64,000 nucleotides of DNA from Streptomyces sp. DSM 15324 (GTDB lineage Bacteria; Actinomycetota; Actinomycetes; Streptomycetales; Streptomycetaceae). Positions 33,257 to 42,730 of the stretch are shown piece after piece (the stretch's first letter is position 1; each line of letters opens with the position of its first letter). The position numbers were made by a program, and so were the translations under genes. The notes under the pieces were generated by a model, which was not told where the DNA came from, did not search any database, and saw only the letters and a program-made list of their open reading frames with translations. The stretch spans positions 1 to 64,000 of the forward strand of contig NZ_KQ949038.1 of the NCBI RefSeq assembly GCF_001514285.1. Reading direction: 5' to 3'.

Positions 33257-35005
33257 TCACGCGACGCGGAGCGGCACGTGGTACCCGGCCAGGAGTTGGG
33301 CCAGTGCATCGGTCTCCTCCTGGGGCAGGGCGATGGCGGCCAGGCGGCGGGCGCGGGTGACGGCGACGTACCAGACGCGCAGGACCTCGTCGGTGGCCGG
33401 GTCTGCGGTGGCCCAGCGCTGGACGCTTCTGGCATCGGGCAGCAACAGCAGGACGCCGTCTGCCTCATCGCCCTTGAGCTGGTGGACGATGTTGGTGTGG
33501 ATACCGGTGGCCGCCTGGAGGCGCGACACGGTGGGTTTTCCGGCGGGGCGGCCCCTGCCGCCTTGCGGAGCAGCCCCGGGCAGAGGGGGCCAGGCCTTCA
33601 TGGCCTGCCAGACCTGCGGCCCCCATTCCCGGTGGGGCGCAGGCAGGCTGTGCAGGAAGGCGAACGCCGTGCGGTTGACCTGTCCGGCCGAGAGACGGTG
33701 GCCGGTCATGATGCGGTCGGGGCCGCCGCTCTGGCCCGGGTACCAGTAGCCGAACAGGACGCGCACGGCGACCGCGCAGGCCCGGGCGAGGTCGTCGCCG
33801 CTGGCGTCCGGGGTGTGGGTGACGGTGCGGGCCCAGGCCAGGCTGGTGATGGCTTTGGTGTTGGGCTTCTCCCGGGTGATGCCCGGCAAGGTGGCGTACT
33901 TGTAGGCGGTCACCAGGCAGTCCTTGGCCGGGACGGCGTACTCCTCGGCCAGCGTGCGGAAGGCGTCGACGATGCCGGCACCGGTCGGGGCGTGCAGGTG
34001 CCGGCTGCCGGAGTCGGCGAACCGGGTGGGCAGCACGAGGACGGGGATGTCGTCGTCGCGCACCACGGAGGTGTCCGGCGGCCGCTGCCCCGTGCGCAGG
34101 GTGGACGCGAGCCGGCAGATGACGGGGGAGCTGCGCCAGTTACCGGTCAGGCGGTGCGGGGCGGGAGAGAGCTGAGCGGCGAAGGACTGGAGAGCCTGGG
34201 GTTCGGCGCCGCGCCAGGCGTAGATGGCCTGGTCCGGGTCACCGACGAGGACCAGCGGCAAGCCGGCGTCGTGCAGCAGCTGAAGGATCGCCAGGTCGGC
34301 GGCGGAGCAGTCCTGCGCCTCATCGACGACGACTTCCGCGAACCGGGAGAGCAGCGGGGGCAGCAGAGCGGCGGCGGTCTTGGCGTGGCGCAGGTTCCAC
34401 AGGGCCAGGACCCGCGCCTCGTGCCCGGTCAAATAGCCTTCGTCGCACCACGACTTGCGGGTCTCGAAGATCTTCTTCTCCCACTGCGCGCGGCTGTAGG
34501 AGCTGTCCTTGAGGAGCTGGCGGGTGTCGTAGTCGAGCTTGTCCCAGGCAACCGCCTCGCGCGCCTCGTTGTGGGAGGGATCTATCGTCATGGGGAAGCG
34601 GTGCAGGTTGATCTCCCGGTCCGTGCCCTGCACCGGGGCCTTGATGCTCGCCCAGGATTCCAGCAGACGGGGCGCCGGCTCGGCCGCCCGCCGCGGCTTG
34701 ACCAGGAATTCCCACAGGAACGAGTCGAGCGTGCCGATGAAGTGCGGCGCCTGGACCAGATCGGCGCGGCCCGCCGAGCGGCAGCGCCGGGCCATCTGAT
34801 CCCGCGCCACCCGCGTGAACGAGATCAGTGCCCGCCCCTTACGCAGCCGCCGCCGGGGCGACTGCAGATGCCGGTTGGTGATCACATGCGTCTTGCCCGC
34901 ACCCGGGCAGGCGGCCACGTAGGCAGGCGCGGCCACGGCCATGGCGGCCTGCTGCTGCTTCTCGGCGTCGGCCCGCACCGGATCCCTCTGCTCAGGCGTC
35001 GTCAT
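33257..35005 (-). CDS. gajB: GajB UvrD-like helicase, Gabija defence system
   Basis: 582-aa SF1A helicase. Motifs in order: Walker A CPGAGKTHV (~residue 34), RALISFTRVARDQMARR, VVVDEAQDCS (Walker B), LVLVGDPDQAIYAWRGAEP (motif III), TGNWRSSP (motif IV), HQLKGDEADGVLLL (motif V) and WYVAVTRARRLAAIALP (motif VI). In Gabija, GajB partners GajA in a supramolecular anti-phage complex that acts on DNA ends. ATG 35005 overlaps the gajA stop by 4 nt. Pairing with an OLD-family nuclease in this order is the defining Gabija layout. Confidence 0.9.
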   Translation of the reverse strand: MTTPEQRDPVRADAEKQQQAAMAVAAPAYVAACPGAGKTHVITNRHLQSPRRRLRKGRALISFTRVARDQMARRCRSAGRADLVQAPHFIGTLDSFLWEFLVKPRRAAEPAPRLLESWASIKAPVQGTDREINLHRFPMTIDPSHNEAREAVAWDKLDYDTRQLLKDSSYSRAQWEKKIFETRKSWCDEGYLTGHEARVLALWNLRHAKTAAALLPPLLSRFAEVVVDEAQDCSAADLAILQLLHDAGLPLVLVGDPDQAIYAWRGAEPQALQSFAAQLSPAPHRLTGNWRSSPVICRLASTLRTGQRPPDTSVVRDDDIPVLVLPTRFADSGSRHLHAPTGAGIVDAFRTLAEEYAVPAKDCLVTAYKYATLPGITREKPNTKAITSLAWARTVTHTPDASGDDLARACAVAVRVLFGYWYPGQSGGPDRIMTGHRLSAGQVNRTAFAFLHSLPAPHREWGPQVWQAMKAWPPLPGAAPQGGRGRPAGKPTVSRLQAATGIHTNIVHQLKGDEADGVLLLLPDARSVQRWATADPATDEVLRVWYVAVTRARRLAAIALPQEETDALAQLLAGYHVPLRVA

Positions 35006-36885
35006 GGCGCGCCCACTGCAGGCGTGCTCGTGTCCTGGGCGGTGATAAAACGGATGGCACCCGCCAGGTACTCGGGCACCGTGAACGGCACCACCCGATC
35101 GGCCAGCACGTCGGCGAGTTCCTGCGCGAACCGGCCCTTGGAGATCTCGGTGCCCTTCAGGATTTCTCCGTCCGTTCCGGTGACGGTCCGGCTGGTCTTC
35201 GGGACGAACAGCTCCCCGAACGCCAGGGCGGGATCCGTCGCCTCAACGACCTGCTCCCAGCGGTCCTGCGAGTGCGGCGCGCAGCGCAGGAACGCCGCCC
35301 GCAAGGCGGTGATGTTGTTCTCCGCCCACAGGGCCGGCTCCAGCGTCCTCGGCGCCGCGGCCAGGTGCAGCTCGCCAGGAGAATGCCAGCCGCGCGGCAG
35401 CTTCCGCAGCGACTGCAGCCGGGGTGGTTCCGGCTGATCGGGCGCCACGTCCGTGTCGGTGATCAAGGCAACCCGCCGGCCCAGACAGATGCCGTCAACG
35501 GGCGCCAGCAGCACCCGCAGATAGACCTCGAACCCGACCCCGTCCACGATCACCCGGGTGGTGCCGAAGAACCGTTCCACCGCCTCGAACGCCTCCCGCT
35601 TCGCCGGCGCATCGGCGCCCTCGTCTGCGGCGAGGACCCGCTCGGCCAGAGCCGGCAGCAGCAGAAGCTCGGAAATACCCTCCACGAGGATCGCCCGCGA
35701 CGCGAACAGCAGAGCACTCTTCGTGGCATCGAGATAGCGGTCCAGATGCCGCACCCGGTCCGGGCTCAACTGCAGCCGGGGAATGGGCAAAGGCCGCGCC
35801 TGCCAGCCGTCCGACAACTCACCCGGGCAGCGCGCCATGACCACCAGGTCCTGAACGCTCGCCGCGGCCGACAGGATGGGGGAGTGGGTGGTGACCACCA
35901 CCTGCAGATGCCCGGCCGGCTCAGCCGGGTCCCCCGACGGCTGCCGGCGCGAGGCGCGCGCCCGCCGCTGCAGGTAACGCAGCAGCAGGGTCTGCAGCTG
36001 CGGATGCAGGTGCGCCTCGGGCTCCTCGACCAGCAGCACGGTCAGATCCGCCTCCGCCGCCGCGTCCAGCTCGGCCATCACCGTGGCGATGAACAGGGTG
36101 TTGGCGTAACCCAGCCCCGAGGCCGACAACGGGAACGGCGCGGCGGAGACATCACCCAGCAGCATGCGCAGCGACCGGGCGATCGACGCGAATGTCGGCT
36201 CGGCCAGGGCCAGTTCACTCGCCTGGGGATGCGCGCCGACCGTCAGATCCTGCAGCGGCTCGTTGATCTTCTCGCTGACCTTGACCACGTCCGAGTCCGC
36301 AGCCACCTTCTTCAGCTCGGTGCCGATCCGCTCCACGAAGGCATCGACCTGCTCGTCATCGCCCAGCAGCCCGCGAAGGATCATCCGCACCCGATCCCCG
36401 CCCGCCGAAGCCAGCTCCCGCTCGGCATCGCGCAGCGCTGGCAGATAGACATGCCGCACACCACCCCGCGCCGGAGGGTCCCCCGTGACCGGAAGGCCCG
36501 CGCCCTGCGCCCAGACGGTGCTTCCACGCCGCCCGCCCGTTTGCGGCGGTGTCCAGGACACCTGCCACCGGGCGGTCCGGCTGTCAGGAGCCCCCAGGGG
36601 CAGCAGCGCCTCCAAATACGCGCCGCTTTCCCGCGGGCCGATGCCGGCCACGTCCAGCTGCAGGCTGGGGCCGCCCTGCGCGGCCGCGGTGGTGAGGACA
36701 TCGGACTCCTCGAAATACCGCACGCGCCGCCCGTCCAGGGGGTCCGTGAGCAGCCGGAGCGCGTCGATCACGGACGACTTGCCCGCGTTGTTCTCCCCGA
36801 CCAACACCGTCACTTCCGGCCGCAGCGGAATCTGTACCCGCTCACACGACCGGAACCGCTCCACCAGCACCTCGGCCACGTACAC
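35002..36885 (-). CDS. gajA: GajA OLD-family ATPase/TOPRIM nuclease, Gabija defence system
   Basis: 627 aa. An ABC-type ATPase head comes first, with Walker A G30-ENNAGKSS and a signature/Walker B region LLVEEPEAHLHPQLQ, then TTHSPILS. A TOPRIM nuclease domain follows (ILVEGISELLLLPALAE, then RRVALITDTDVAP with the DxD metal pair). GajA nicks specific DNA and is held off by nucleotides, so phage-induced depletion licenses it. GTG 36885 is preferred (GGGGCGAG upstream); the frame opens at 36912. It overlaps gajB by 4 nt. Confidence 0.92.
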   Translation of the reverse strand: MYVAEVLVERFRSCERVQIPLRPEVTVLVGENNAGKSSVIDALRLLTDPLDGRRVRYFEESDVLTTAAAQGGPSLQLDVAGIGPRESGAYLEALLPLGAPDSRTARWQVSWTPPQTGGRRGSTVWAQGAGLPVTGDPPARGGVRHVYLPALRDAERELASAGGDRVRMILRGLLGDDEQVDAFVERIGTELKKVAADSDVVKVSEKINEPLQDLTVGAHPQASELALAEPTFASIARSLRMLLGDVSAAPFPLSASGLGYANTLFIATVMAELDAAAEADLTVLLVEEPEAHLHPQLQTLLLRYLQRRARASRRQPSGDPAEPAGHLQVVVTTHSPILSAAASVQDLVVMARCPGELSDGWQARPLPIPRLQLSPDRVRHLDRYLDATKSALLFASRAILVEGISELLLLPALAERVLAADEGADAPAKREAFEAVERFFGTTRVIVDGVGFEVYLRVLLAPVDGICLGRRVALITDTDVAPDQPEPPRLQSLRKLPRGWHSPGELHLAAAPRTLEPALWAENNITALRAAFLRCAPHSQDRWEQVVEATDPALAFGELFVPKTSRTVTGTDGEILKGTEISKGRFAQELADVLADRVVPFTVPEYLAGAIRFITAQDTSTPAVGAP

Positions 36886-36911
36886 CGCTCGCCCCCATCC
36901 CCGGCATATCA

Positions 36912-36950
36912 CTCTGAGTAATAGCGATCATCGGATAATAGTGGGCATTG
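36912..36950 (-). promoter_or_regulatory. AT-rich promoter region of the Gabija operon
   Basis: This is one of the few AT-rich islands nearby. On the minus strand, TATTAT (36940-36935) is a good -10 candidate about 50 bp before the gajA GTG. CGATCATCG nearby is an odd palindrome with a central C and could be an operator. No -35 is clear. Confidence 0.4.
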
Positions 36951-36961
36951 TCTGGTGCAGC

Positions 36962-37271
36962 GTTCAGAACTCGTCGTAAACCAAAACGGTCAGCGCAGAT
37001 GACGGCCCGCGCCACAGGAGTGCCGGCTGCCGTGGGCCGGGCCCAGCACCACATGAGCCGCGAACCGGGCATCCAGGAGGAACGCCACGTACATCACCAG
37101 GCGCTGCAGGTAGTCGTCCCCGAAGCCGATCCGCAACAGCGCCGTGCCTGGTGATGCCCGTCGGCAAGACCACCCTCGCTTCCGGCAGGCGGGGGCTGGT
37201 CTGTGGGGAAAGGACCGGCCCGGTAGCTGCCCGAGACAGCGGTCACGGGTGCCGTGGGGTGTCTCATGCGG
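36962..37271. other. Gap with a possible C-terminal remnant
   Basis: No intact gene. The minus-strand 3' end near 36967 (encoding VYDEF then stop) is strikingly like the end of the 37272 gene (YDDEF then stop); TCAGAACTCGTC appears at both places about 305 bp apart. This could be the debris of a duplicated gene end. The rest of the stretch is uninformative. Confidence 0.3.
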
Positions 37272-38339
37272 TCAGAACTCGTCATCGTAAGGATCGGTGA
37301 GGAGCCCGAGTTCTGGATCGTAGTGCAGCGGGGACTGCACATAGCCGTTATGAAACTGCCAGCCCTGGCGCAACACCGCCCTGACCGGCGCGAACGCGAG
37401 GTTGCCGACCCTCCTTCCGGCACCGAGCGTGGGAACCGCGGTCTGCCCGGGCTCAAGCGAAGGGATCTCCACGATCAGGCGGTGCCCGAGACCCGGCACA
37501 TAGACGTGCCACGGCGCCAACTGCGCCGGCAGGTACCCCGGGTAGGGCCGCTCCTCGATGACCCTTCCGTCCAGCTGGAGCTGGCGGCGCAGGATCTGCG
37601 CCAGCCCCGGCCGGTCGCTGCCGCTGGCCGGGATCACACGGTGCACCACCCGGGACTCCACACCCGTGCGGCGCAGATGCCCGCAGATGTCCTGGCTGGG
37701 GCCCACGGACTCGCGGTACACCAGCAGACCGCAGGAGATCGCCATCCACGTGAACAGCAGGGCGCGGAACTGCAGGTGCTCCGGCAGAGAGGGGTCATCG
37801 GCCTGCACCGGCCAGAAGTCGGGCTCGGCGTAGACTTCCTCGTGGAAGGCCAGCCCTCCGTGGATCATCAGCATGGTCGGCTCGGCGATGCCGGCGCGCA
37901 CACCGGCTGCCGTATCCGTCCACCAGGACCACCAGGTGCCGCCATCGTAGGAAGGCCCCCAGGAGACGGCCCGCAGCACCACCCCCCTCTCGATGCTCAC
38001 CGGCGGCTCTTCCCACACCATCAGTCCGGACGGCGAGGGCACAATGCTGGCGATCTGGGCGATGCACGGGATACCCGTCAGCCTGGCGACGCTCTCGGCG
38101 GCTTCCCGGGTGAGGTAGAACAAGTCCGCTTTGCGCAGCCGGCGGCTTTCCGCGTTGGCCAGGGCGGCAGCCTGATCCTGCACCCGCTCCAGCGCCGCCA
38201 CGGCGGGCGGCATCAAGAACGTCACGCCCTCCTGCTGCAGCATGTCCGCCCACAGTTGGGGCGCGTTGTAGTGAAGGAAGTCCAGTGTCTGCAGCCACAG
38301 GGCATGCACGTCCTGGATGCCGGTCCGGTCCACGCTCAT
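37272..38339 (-). CDS. Hypothetical protein trailing the second Tn7-like module
   Basis: 355 aa with no recognised family. It is Trp-rich in the middle (WEEPP, SWGPSYDGGTWWSWWTD), has an alpha/beta stretch (TMLMIHGGLAFHEEVY) and a well-structured C-terminal half (LAPWHVYVPGLGHRLIVEIPSL). It lies 88 bp downstream of tnsC2 on the same strand, and 387 bp separate it from gajA. It may be the last gene of the transposition operon or a stand-alone cargo gene. ATG 38339 begins coding-like sequence. Confidence 0.7.
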   Translation of the reverse strand: MSVDRTGIQDVHALWLQTLDFLHYNAPQLWADMLQQEGVTFLMPPAVAALERVQDQAAALANAESRRLRKADLFYLTREAAESVARLTGIPCIAQIASIVPSPSGLMVWEEPPVSIERGVVLRAVSWGPSYDGGTWWSWWTDTAAGVRAGIAEPTMLMIHGGLAFHEEVYAEPDFWPVQADDPSLPEHLQFRALLFTWMAISCGLLVYRESVGPSQDICGHLRRTGVESRVVHRVIPASGSDRPGLAQILRRQLQLDGRVIEERPYPGYLPAQLAPWHVYVPGLGHRLIVEIPSLEPGQTAVPTLGAGRRVGNLAFAPVRAVLRQGWQFHNGYVQSPLHYDPELGLLTDPYDDEF

Positions 38340-38427
38340 AGCGGGCTCGATCCTCGAGAGGGGTGCAGGCGAAACGGTGCTGACGCGAGGGCGGTTGTGG
38401 CCTGTGCCGCCCGGTGCTCACGGGTGG

Positions 38428-39573
38428 TCAGTGCCCGGGCAGGACCTCTTCCCGGCCGATGCGGATAGCCTCCAGGTGCTCAAGGGTGATGTCCTCGGTG
38501 CCGTCGAGGATCCCGGCGACGGCGGCGCCGCAGATGAGCTGGGACAGGTAGAGGAAGTAGCCGCCGGTCCGGTCGTGCAGGTACTTGGCGTGCTGGATGA
38601 GGGCATCCTTGCTCAGCTTGCGCATGCGCAGGTTCTTCTCGTAGCCCTTGAGCACGGCCAGGAAGGGGGCCTGGTCCTCGGAGTCGTCGCTCCAGGGAAG
38701 TGGGTCTACCCAGGTGACCGGCAGCAGGCTGCGCACCTTCTGTTCCTTGGCCACTGCCGCCCTCAGCCCGGCGGCGCTGGCCTTGGGCTGCAGCCGCTGC
38801 TGGGCGGTCCACAGCGCCTCGTCGCGGCGGTCGCAGCCGTTGCGGGCGGCATGGACGATGTCGGTCGCGCCGGTACCGCAGAAGATGGTGGTGATGCCCA
38901 GCCGGGTGCGCAGGAAGTCGAAGTAGTGCAGGATCGGGCCGAGTTGGCCGGGGGAGACCCGCTGGATGTCGTCGACAAGCAGCAGGCGGGTCTGTTTGCG
39001 CTCCAACACGGTGCGCACGGGCAGGGACAGGTCGGGGATGCGGCGCAGCTGACGGGCTTCCCCCTCGCTCTTGGGCTCGGGTGTCAGAGCAAGGAAGGAA
39101 GCGATCTCCCATATCCAGTTGAGTTCGTTCTCCGGGTCGTGCGGGACGGTGATGTGCACGACCGGGACCCGGTCGTCGAAGTGCTTTTCGACCCTGCGCT
39201 GCAACTCCCGGCCGATGAGCCGCAGCAGGTACGTCTTGCCGGTGCCGGCCGGGCCGTCGATCACCATGTCCAGCAGGCCCTCGTACCGGTTGCCGTTGAC
39301 ACCGAAGGTGCCTCGGGCCCGCAGCAGACAGTCCTTCAGGAACGCAGTGTCGATCATCAGCAGATGGCGGTGGTAGTCCACCCGCGGGTCGTCCTCGTCG
39401 ACTTCCATGTCCGCGGGAGCGCAGTCCAGCAGGTCGGGCGGTGCGAACTCGGTGCGCACATATCGGTCCCAGCCTTCCCAAGAGAAGATCCATGAGGGCA
39501 GGGGCGGCGTGGTGCGCACCAGGTGGGCGATCTCGGCCCGAGCATCGGATGCGGCGGGCACGGTGGTCTTCAT
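38428..39573 (-). CDS. TnsC/TniB-like AAA+ transposition ATPase (module 2)
   Basis: 381 aa. Walker A is MVIDGPAGTGKTYLLRLIG and Walker B is TRLLLVDDIQRVS; TTIFCGTGATD is the sensor-1 region. Compared with the 232-1326 homologue it is about as long but only distantly similar, so the two modules are not a recent duplication. ATG 39573 follows GAGGAGAGCTG; the open frame reaches 39666 as shadow. A 34-bp gap separates it from tnsB2. Confidence 0.88.
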   Translation of the reverse strand: MKTTVPAASDARAEIAHLVRTTPPLPSWIFSWEGWDRYVRTEFAPPDLLDCAPADMEVDEDDPRVDYHRHLLMIDTAFLKDCLLRARGTFGVNGNRYEGLLDMVIDGPAGTGKTYLLRLIGRELQRRVEKHFDDRVPVVHITVPHDPENELNWIWEIASFLALTPEPKSEGEARQLRRIPDLSLPVRTVLERKQTRLLLVDDIQRVSPGQLGPILHYFDFLRTRLGITTIFCGTGATDIVHAARNGCDRRDEALWTAQQRLQPKASAAGLRAAVAKEQKVRSLLPVTWVDPLPWSDDSEDQAPFLAVLKGYEKNLRMRKLSKDALIQHAKYLHDRTGGYFLYLSQLICGAAVAGILDGTEDITLEHLEAIRIGREEVLPGH

Positions 39574-39607
39574 CAGCTCTCCTCGGTGGGTGAAGCGGGA
39601 CGCGGGT

Positions 39608-41833
39608 TCATGCGGGCGCAGCGGTGCCGGCAGGCGGCGGGTCGTCCTCGGAGTCGGCCGGGGCAAATGAGGGCAGGGTGTAGCGGCCGTTGGAGACGTC
39701 CCGGGCCGGTATGGGCAGCGAGGGGGCGGCCGGAACGGTGTCGGGGTTTACTGGCGTGGCCGGCGCTGCGGAGTCGGAGGCGTCGACGGTCTCGGGGCGG
39801 ATCACGCCGCGGAACGGCAGGCGGGGCTCGGCCGCCTGTCGGGCGGTCGGCCCGCGGCGGGTGCGGCGGTGGCGTTCCTTCACAGCCAGGGTGATAGCTA
39901 CCTCGGCCTCGCGGCTGCCTCCGCCCAGCGCCCATTCCTCGGCGGCGTCCTGCCAGTGATAGTGCGTCCACGGCAGGTCGGCCAGCATATGCCGGTAGAG
40001 GAACTCCACCGGGATCCACCTGCCGCTCAGCCGATGGTCATACAGCCAGGCGACGTCGGGGTAGTAGGGGTTGTAGCGGGCCTCCCACCGGCCGTTCTTG
40101 TGCGCGAGCCCGGAGTCGAGACCCTCCAGGCCCCGCAGCCGCCCATCGAGGGACCGGTAGGTGCGGTTGTCGATCTGGACGCCCTTGTCGGTGACCGTCA
40201 CCCACGCCGGCACCAGCAGCTTCCGGTTGTCCTCGGCCGTCAGCTGCCTCGGCCGATAGCCGTAGCTCGCCACCAGCAGGTCGTACATCTGGTTCGGGGA
40301 CAGCACCATCCCCGGATACAGAGGGCTGCGCAGCCCCTCGTGCGGCTGCTGCTGGTAGTCGAGCGCCACCCATTCCTCGGCCGCCGCCTGCATTTGGTTG
40401 ATGCTGAACAGGCGCTGGCGTTCGATGCCGTAGCCGCGCTGCTCGAAGCTGCGGCCCGTCCACCCCTTCACGTACTGGGCGAAGGTGTCAGCGAAGCCGT
40501 GGAAGAAGGCCTCGGCCAGCGGCTTGTCGGTGGGCGTGTCCTTGCGCGCGTATTCGATGCTGATGCCCAGGAAGCTGCACACCATCTTGAAGTGATCGCT
40601 CAGATACGGGCTGCCCTGGTCGATGACGATGGTCCGCGGGTGGATGACCGGGCGGGCCGCGACGGCCTCGGCGAAGCGGGCGTCGGCCGCACACAGCTGG
40701 CCGTAAGGCAGGGCCGAGTTGCGGGCGGCGGTGAGCGGGTCCCAGCCGGGCCGCATGGGCAGCGGGGCGAAGCACTGCGCCAGCAGCAGCACTAGATCGA
40801 ACGCCTTGGTGGCGCGGCCGCCGATACGCCTGCCGGGCGGCCCCTCCCCGGTCACCGTAGGAACGATCATGAGGGCCATGCAGGAGCGGGAGGCGACATC
40901 GATCGCGGCGGTCAGCTCGGCCGAGACGGCACGGCCGTCGTCCCCGATCAACTTGATCTTCAGCGGGGAGGTGTCGATCTGCACTAGCTGACCCGGCCGC
41001 AGCGCCACCGACGGCGTGTACGGGCGCTGCGGCTTGCTGTCCTGGCGTGAGCGCCGGCGCGTGGTCTTCTTGAGCTGCTCGGTCAGCCCGAGCTCCTGCA
41101 TCCGGGTGTAGAACGTCGAGCGGGGCAGCAGCAGCCGCTCCGCCTCCCGGGGATCCTCCAGCTCCCGGCGGTAGCGCTGATGGATGAGGGTTTCCACGTC
41201 CTCGTACACGCGGTTGACCCGTCCGCCGGACTCGCGGGCGTGGCGGGCGGTGACCTCGTGCATCAGCGTGATGACCCGCTTGTCGGTGCGGCCGCCCGGG
41301 TCGGGGGTGCGGGTCCTGCGGCCGTCGTACAGCAGCACCAGCGGATTCTCGTCGGCGGCCTTCCAGGCGCGGCGCCGGTCATCCAGCGCCCGCCAGCTGA
41401 ACTCGATGCCCGCGGCTGCGAGTTCAGCCGACTTGGCCTGGCAGCGCTGCTTGAACGTTGTGGTGTCCGGGTCGTAGCCGGGACGTGCCGTCGTGCAGCC
41501 GGGCCGCAGACCGGTCTGGAGTTCCTTCATGTGCTCGTGCCACCACAGTGCCTTCTCCCGCTCTGTGGGGGTGGCGGCCTCCAGCAGCTCACCCAGCGCG
41601 GGCAGATGCCTGCGGGCCACGTCCTGCCCGTTCTGGTCGAGGACAGCGAAGTCCGGGGCGCCTTCCACCTCCCGCCACAGCGTGTCCACCGGCGCGACAT
41701 CACCCGACTGCGGCCGCAGGGTGATCTGCCGCCCCTTGAAGGCGCTGACCTCCCACACGCCACCGCGCCAGCGGACCATATCCCCCAGGCAGACCCGGTC
41801 GGTCTCGAACCAGCCCGACACCTTGCCCGTCAT
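39608..41833 (-). CDS. TnsB/TniA-like DDE transposase (module 2)
   Basis: 741 aa. The catalytic triad is D287 (VQIDTSP), D405 (IVIDQGSPY) and E441 (PLAEAFFHGF), with D(35)E spacing between the last two. A Mu-type C-terminal domain starts after YQQQPHEGLRSPLYPG. The acidic, Pro-rich tail (DSEDDPPPAG) resembles TnsC-contact tails. ATG 41833 overlaps the tnsA2 stop by 4 nt. It keeps all catalytic residues, so it appears functional. Confidence 0.92.
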   Translation of the reverse strand: MTGKVSGWFETDRVCLGDMVRWRGGVWEVSAFKGRQITLRPQSGDVAPVDTLWREVEGAPDFAVLDQNGQDVARRHLPALGELLEAATPTEREKALWWHEHMKELQTGLRPGCTTARPGYDPDTTTFKQRCQAKSAELAAAGIEFSWRALDDRRRAWKAADENPLVLLYDGRRTRTPDPGGRTDKRVITLMHEVTARHARESGGRVNRVYEDVETLIHQRYRRELEDPREAERLLLPRSTFYTRMQELGLTEQLKKTTRRRSRQDSKPQRPYTPSVALRPGQLVQIDTSPLKIKLIGDDGRAVSAELTAAIDVASRSCMALMIVPTVTGEGPPGRRIGGRATKAFDLVLLLAQCFAPLPMRPGWDPLTAARNSALPYGQLCAADARFAEAVAARPVIHPRTIVIDQGSPYLSDHFKMVCSFLGISIEYARKDTPTDKPLAEAFFHGFADTFAQYVKGWTGRSFEQRGYGIERQRLFSINQMQAAAEEWVALDYQQQPHEGLRSPLYPGMVLSPNQMYDLLVASYGYRPRQLTAEDNRKLLVPAWVTVTDKGVQIDNRTYRSLDGRLRGLEGLDSGLAHKNGRWEARYNPYYPDVAWLYDHRLSGRWIPVEFLYRHMLADLPWTHYHWQDAAEEWALGGGSREAEVAITLAVKERHRRTRRGPTARQAAEPRLPFRGVIRPETVDASDSAAPATPVNPDTVPAAPSLPIPARDVSNGRYTLPSFAPADSEDDPPPAGTAAPA

Positions 41834-42543
41834 CGCCGCCCCCTCGCCGCCCAGACCGGGGAGAAGGGCAGCAGCGGCCGACCCCAGTCGATGTCCAGAA
41901 GACGGCGCCAGATCAACCGGTACACATGGTCGAAGCCGAGGAACTCGGGCACGCCGCTCGCCGCGACGCCCTCCTGCAGCGGGCGCGGCCGCCGAAACGC
42001 GGCCAGCAGAGCCCGCTCATGCGCCTGATCGCAGACAGCAGGCTGCCGGAAGTCCGCCACCAGCAGCAGATTCTCCCGCCGCACCCCGTGCGGCACCGCT
42101 CGCACGCACACGTCCCAGCCGGCCTGAGCGGCAACCTCACGCAGGGCGGCCAGGCGTTCGCGCCACTGCGGGCCCATCCGGTGCGGGGCTAGCACCACGG
42201 CCTGCCGCTGCTGGTCGCGGGTCAGGGCGATGAAGTCCGGCCGCCACCGGTGCCGGATGCGGCCCTGCTCCCAGTGCAGTTCGACCGGCTCCCCGGCGAA
42301 CCGGCTGATGGCGGGATCGAAGTCCAGCTCGGTGGCCACATAGGTGCGCCGCTTGGACCCGCACACCACCAGCGCGCCCGTCGTCGCCGACCACCAGTCG
42401 GTGAGCTTGCCCTGCCGGCCGTGGTAGGCGACCGGGTCCGTGGGCGGCTGGCGCTCCTCCAGCGCCACCCCCCACAGCGCCTCGGGTGCGACACACACCA
42501 AGCGGCCGTCGTCGTCGAGATGCCACGCTTTCACCTCACGCAC
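41830..42543 (-). CDS. TnsA-like heteromeric transposase endonuclease subunit (module 2), catalytically doubtful
   Basis: 237 aa. It shares the WWSATTGALV and ELDFDP landmarks of actinobacterial TnsA-like subunits, and RHRWRPDFIAL retains the PDF aspartate. The earlier acidic pair seen in relatives as I recall them (ESWLERD) is replaced here by GSKRRTY, and the VDVR-type strand is AVVLAPH, so nuclease activity is doubtful. GTG 42543 follows GAGGGAGG. A 16-bp palindromic site lies 109 bp upstream. The call depends mainly on gene order. Confidence 0.75.
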   Translation of the reverse strand: MREVKAWHLDDDGRLVCVAPEALWGVALEERQPPTDPVAYHGRQGKLTDWWSATTGALVVCGSKRRTYVATELDFDPAISRFAGEPVELHWEQGRIRHRWRPDFIALTRDQQRQAVVLAPHRMGPQWRERLAALREVAAQAGWDVCVRAVPHGVRRENLLLVADFRQPAVCDQAHERALLAAFRRPRPLQEGVAASGVPEFLGFDHVYRLIWRRLLDIDWGRPLLPFSPVWAARGRR

Positions 42544-42651
42544 CGGAGCCTCCCTCGTCTCCCGGCCGGAGTCGGCGCCCCGAACCAGGCCAGGCCGTGG
42601 CGCCAGCCTGGCCGTCTCCCGCCCGCAGTGGTCAGCGCACCGAAGCGGGCG

Positions 42652-42667
42652 TCACTCGAACGGGTGA
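42652..42667. promoter_or_regulatory. 16-bp near-palindromic operator upstream of tnsA2
   Basis: TCACTCGAACGGGTGA is an imperfect palindrome fitting TCACYCGWWCGRGTGA. Its exact reverse complement occurs at 43868-43883. It lies in the 187-bp gap between tniQ2 and tnsA2, which has no gene. A repressor common to the module is implied; its gene is not identified. Confidence 0.6.
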
Positions 42668-42730
42668 TGCCTGCTTGACGAACCCCCGGCTCTCGCTTCG
42701 GATCAACTCGCCCTTCACGAAGGTCAGTTC

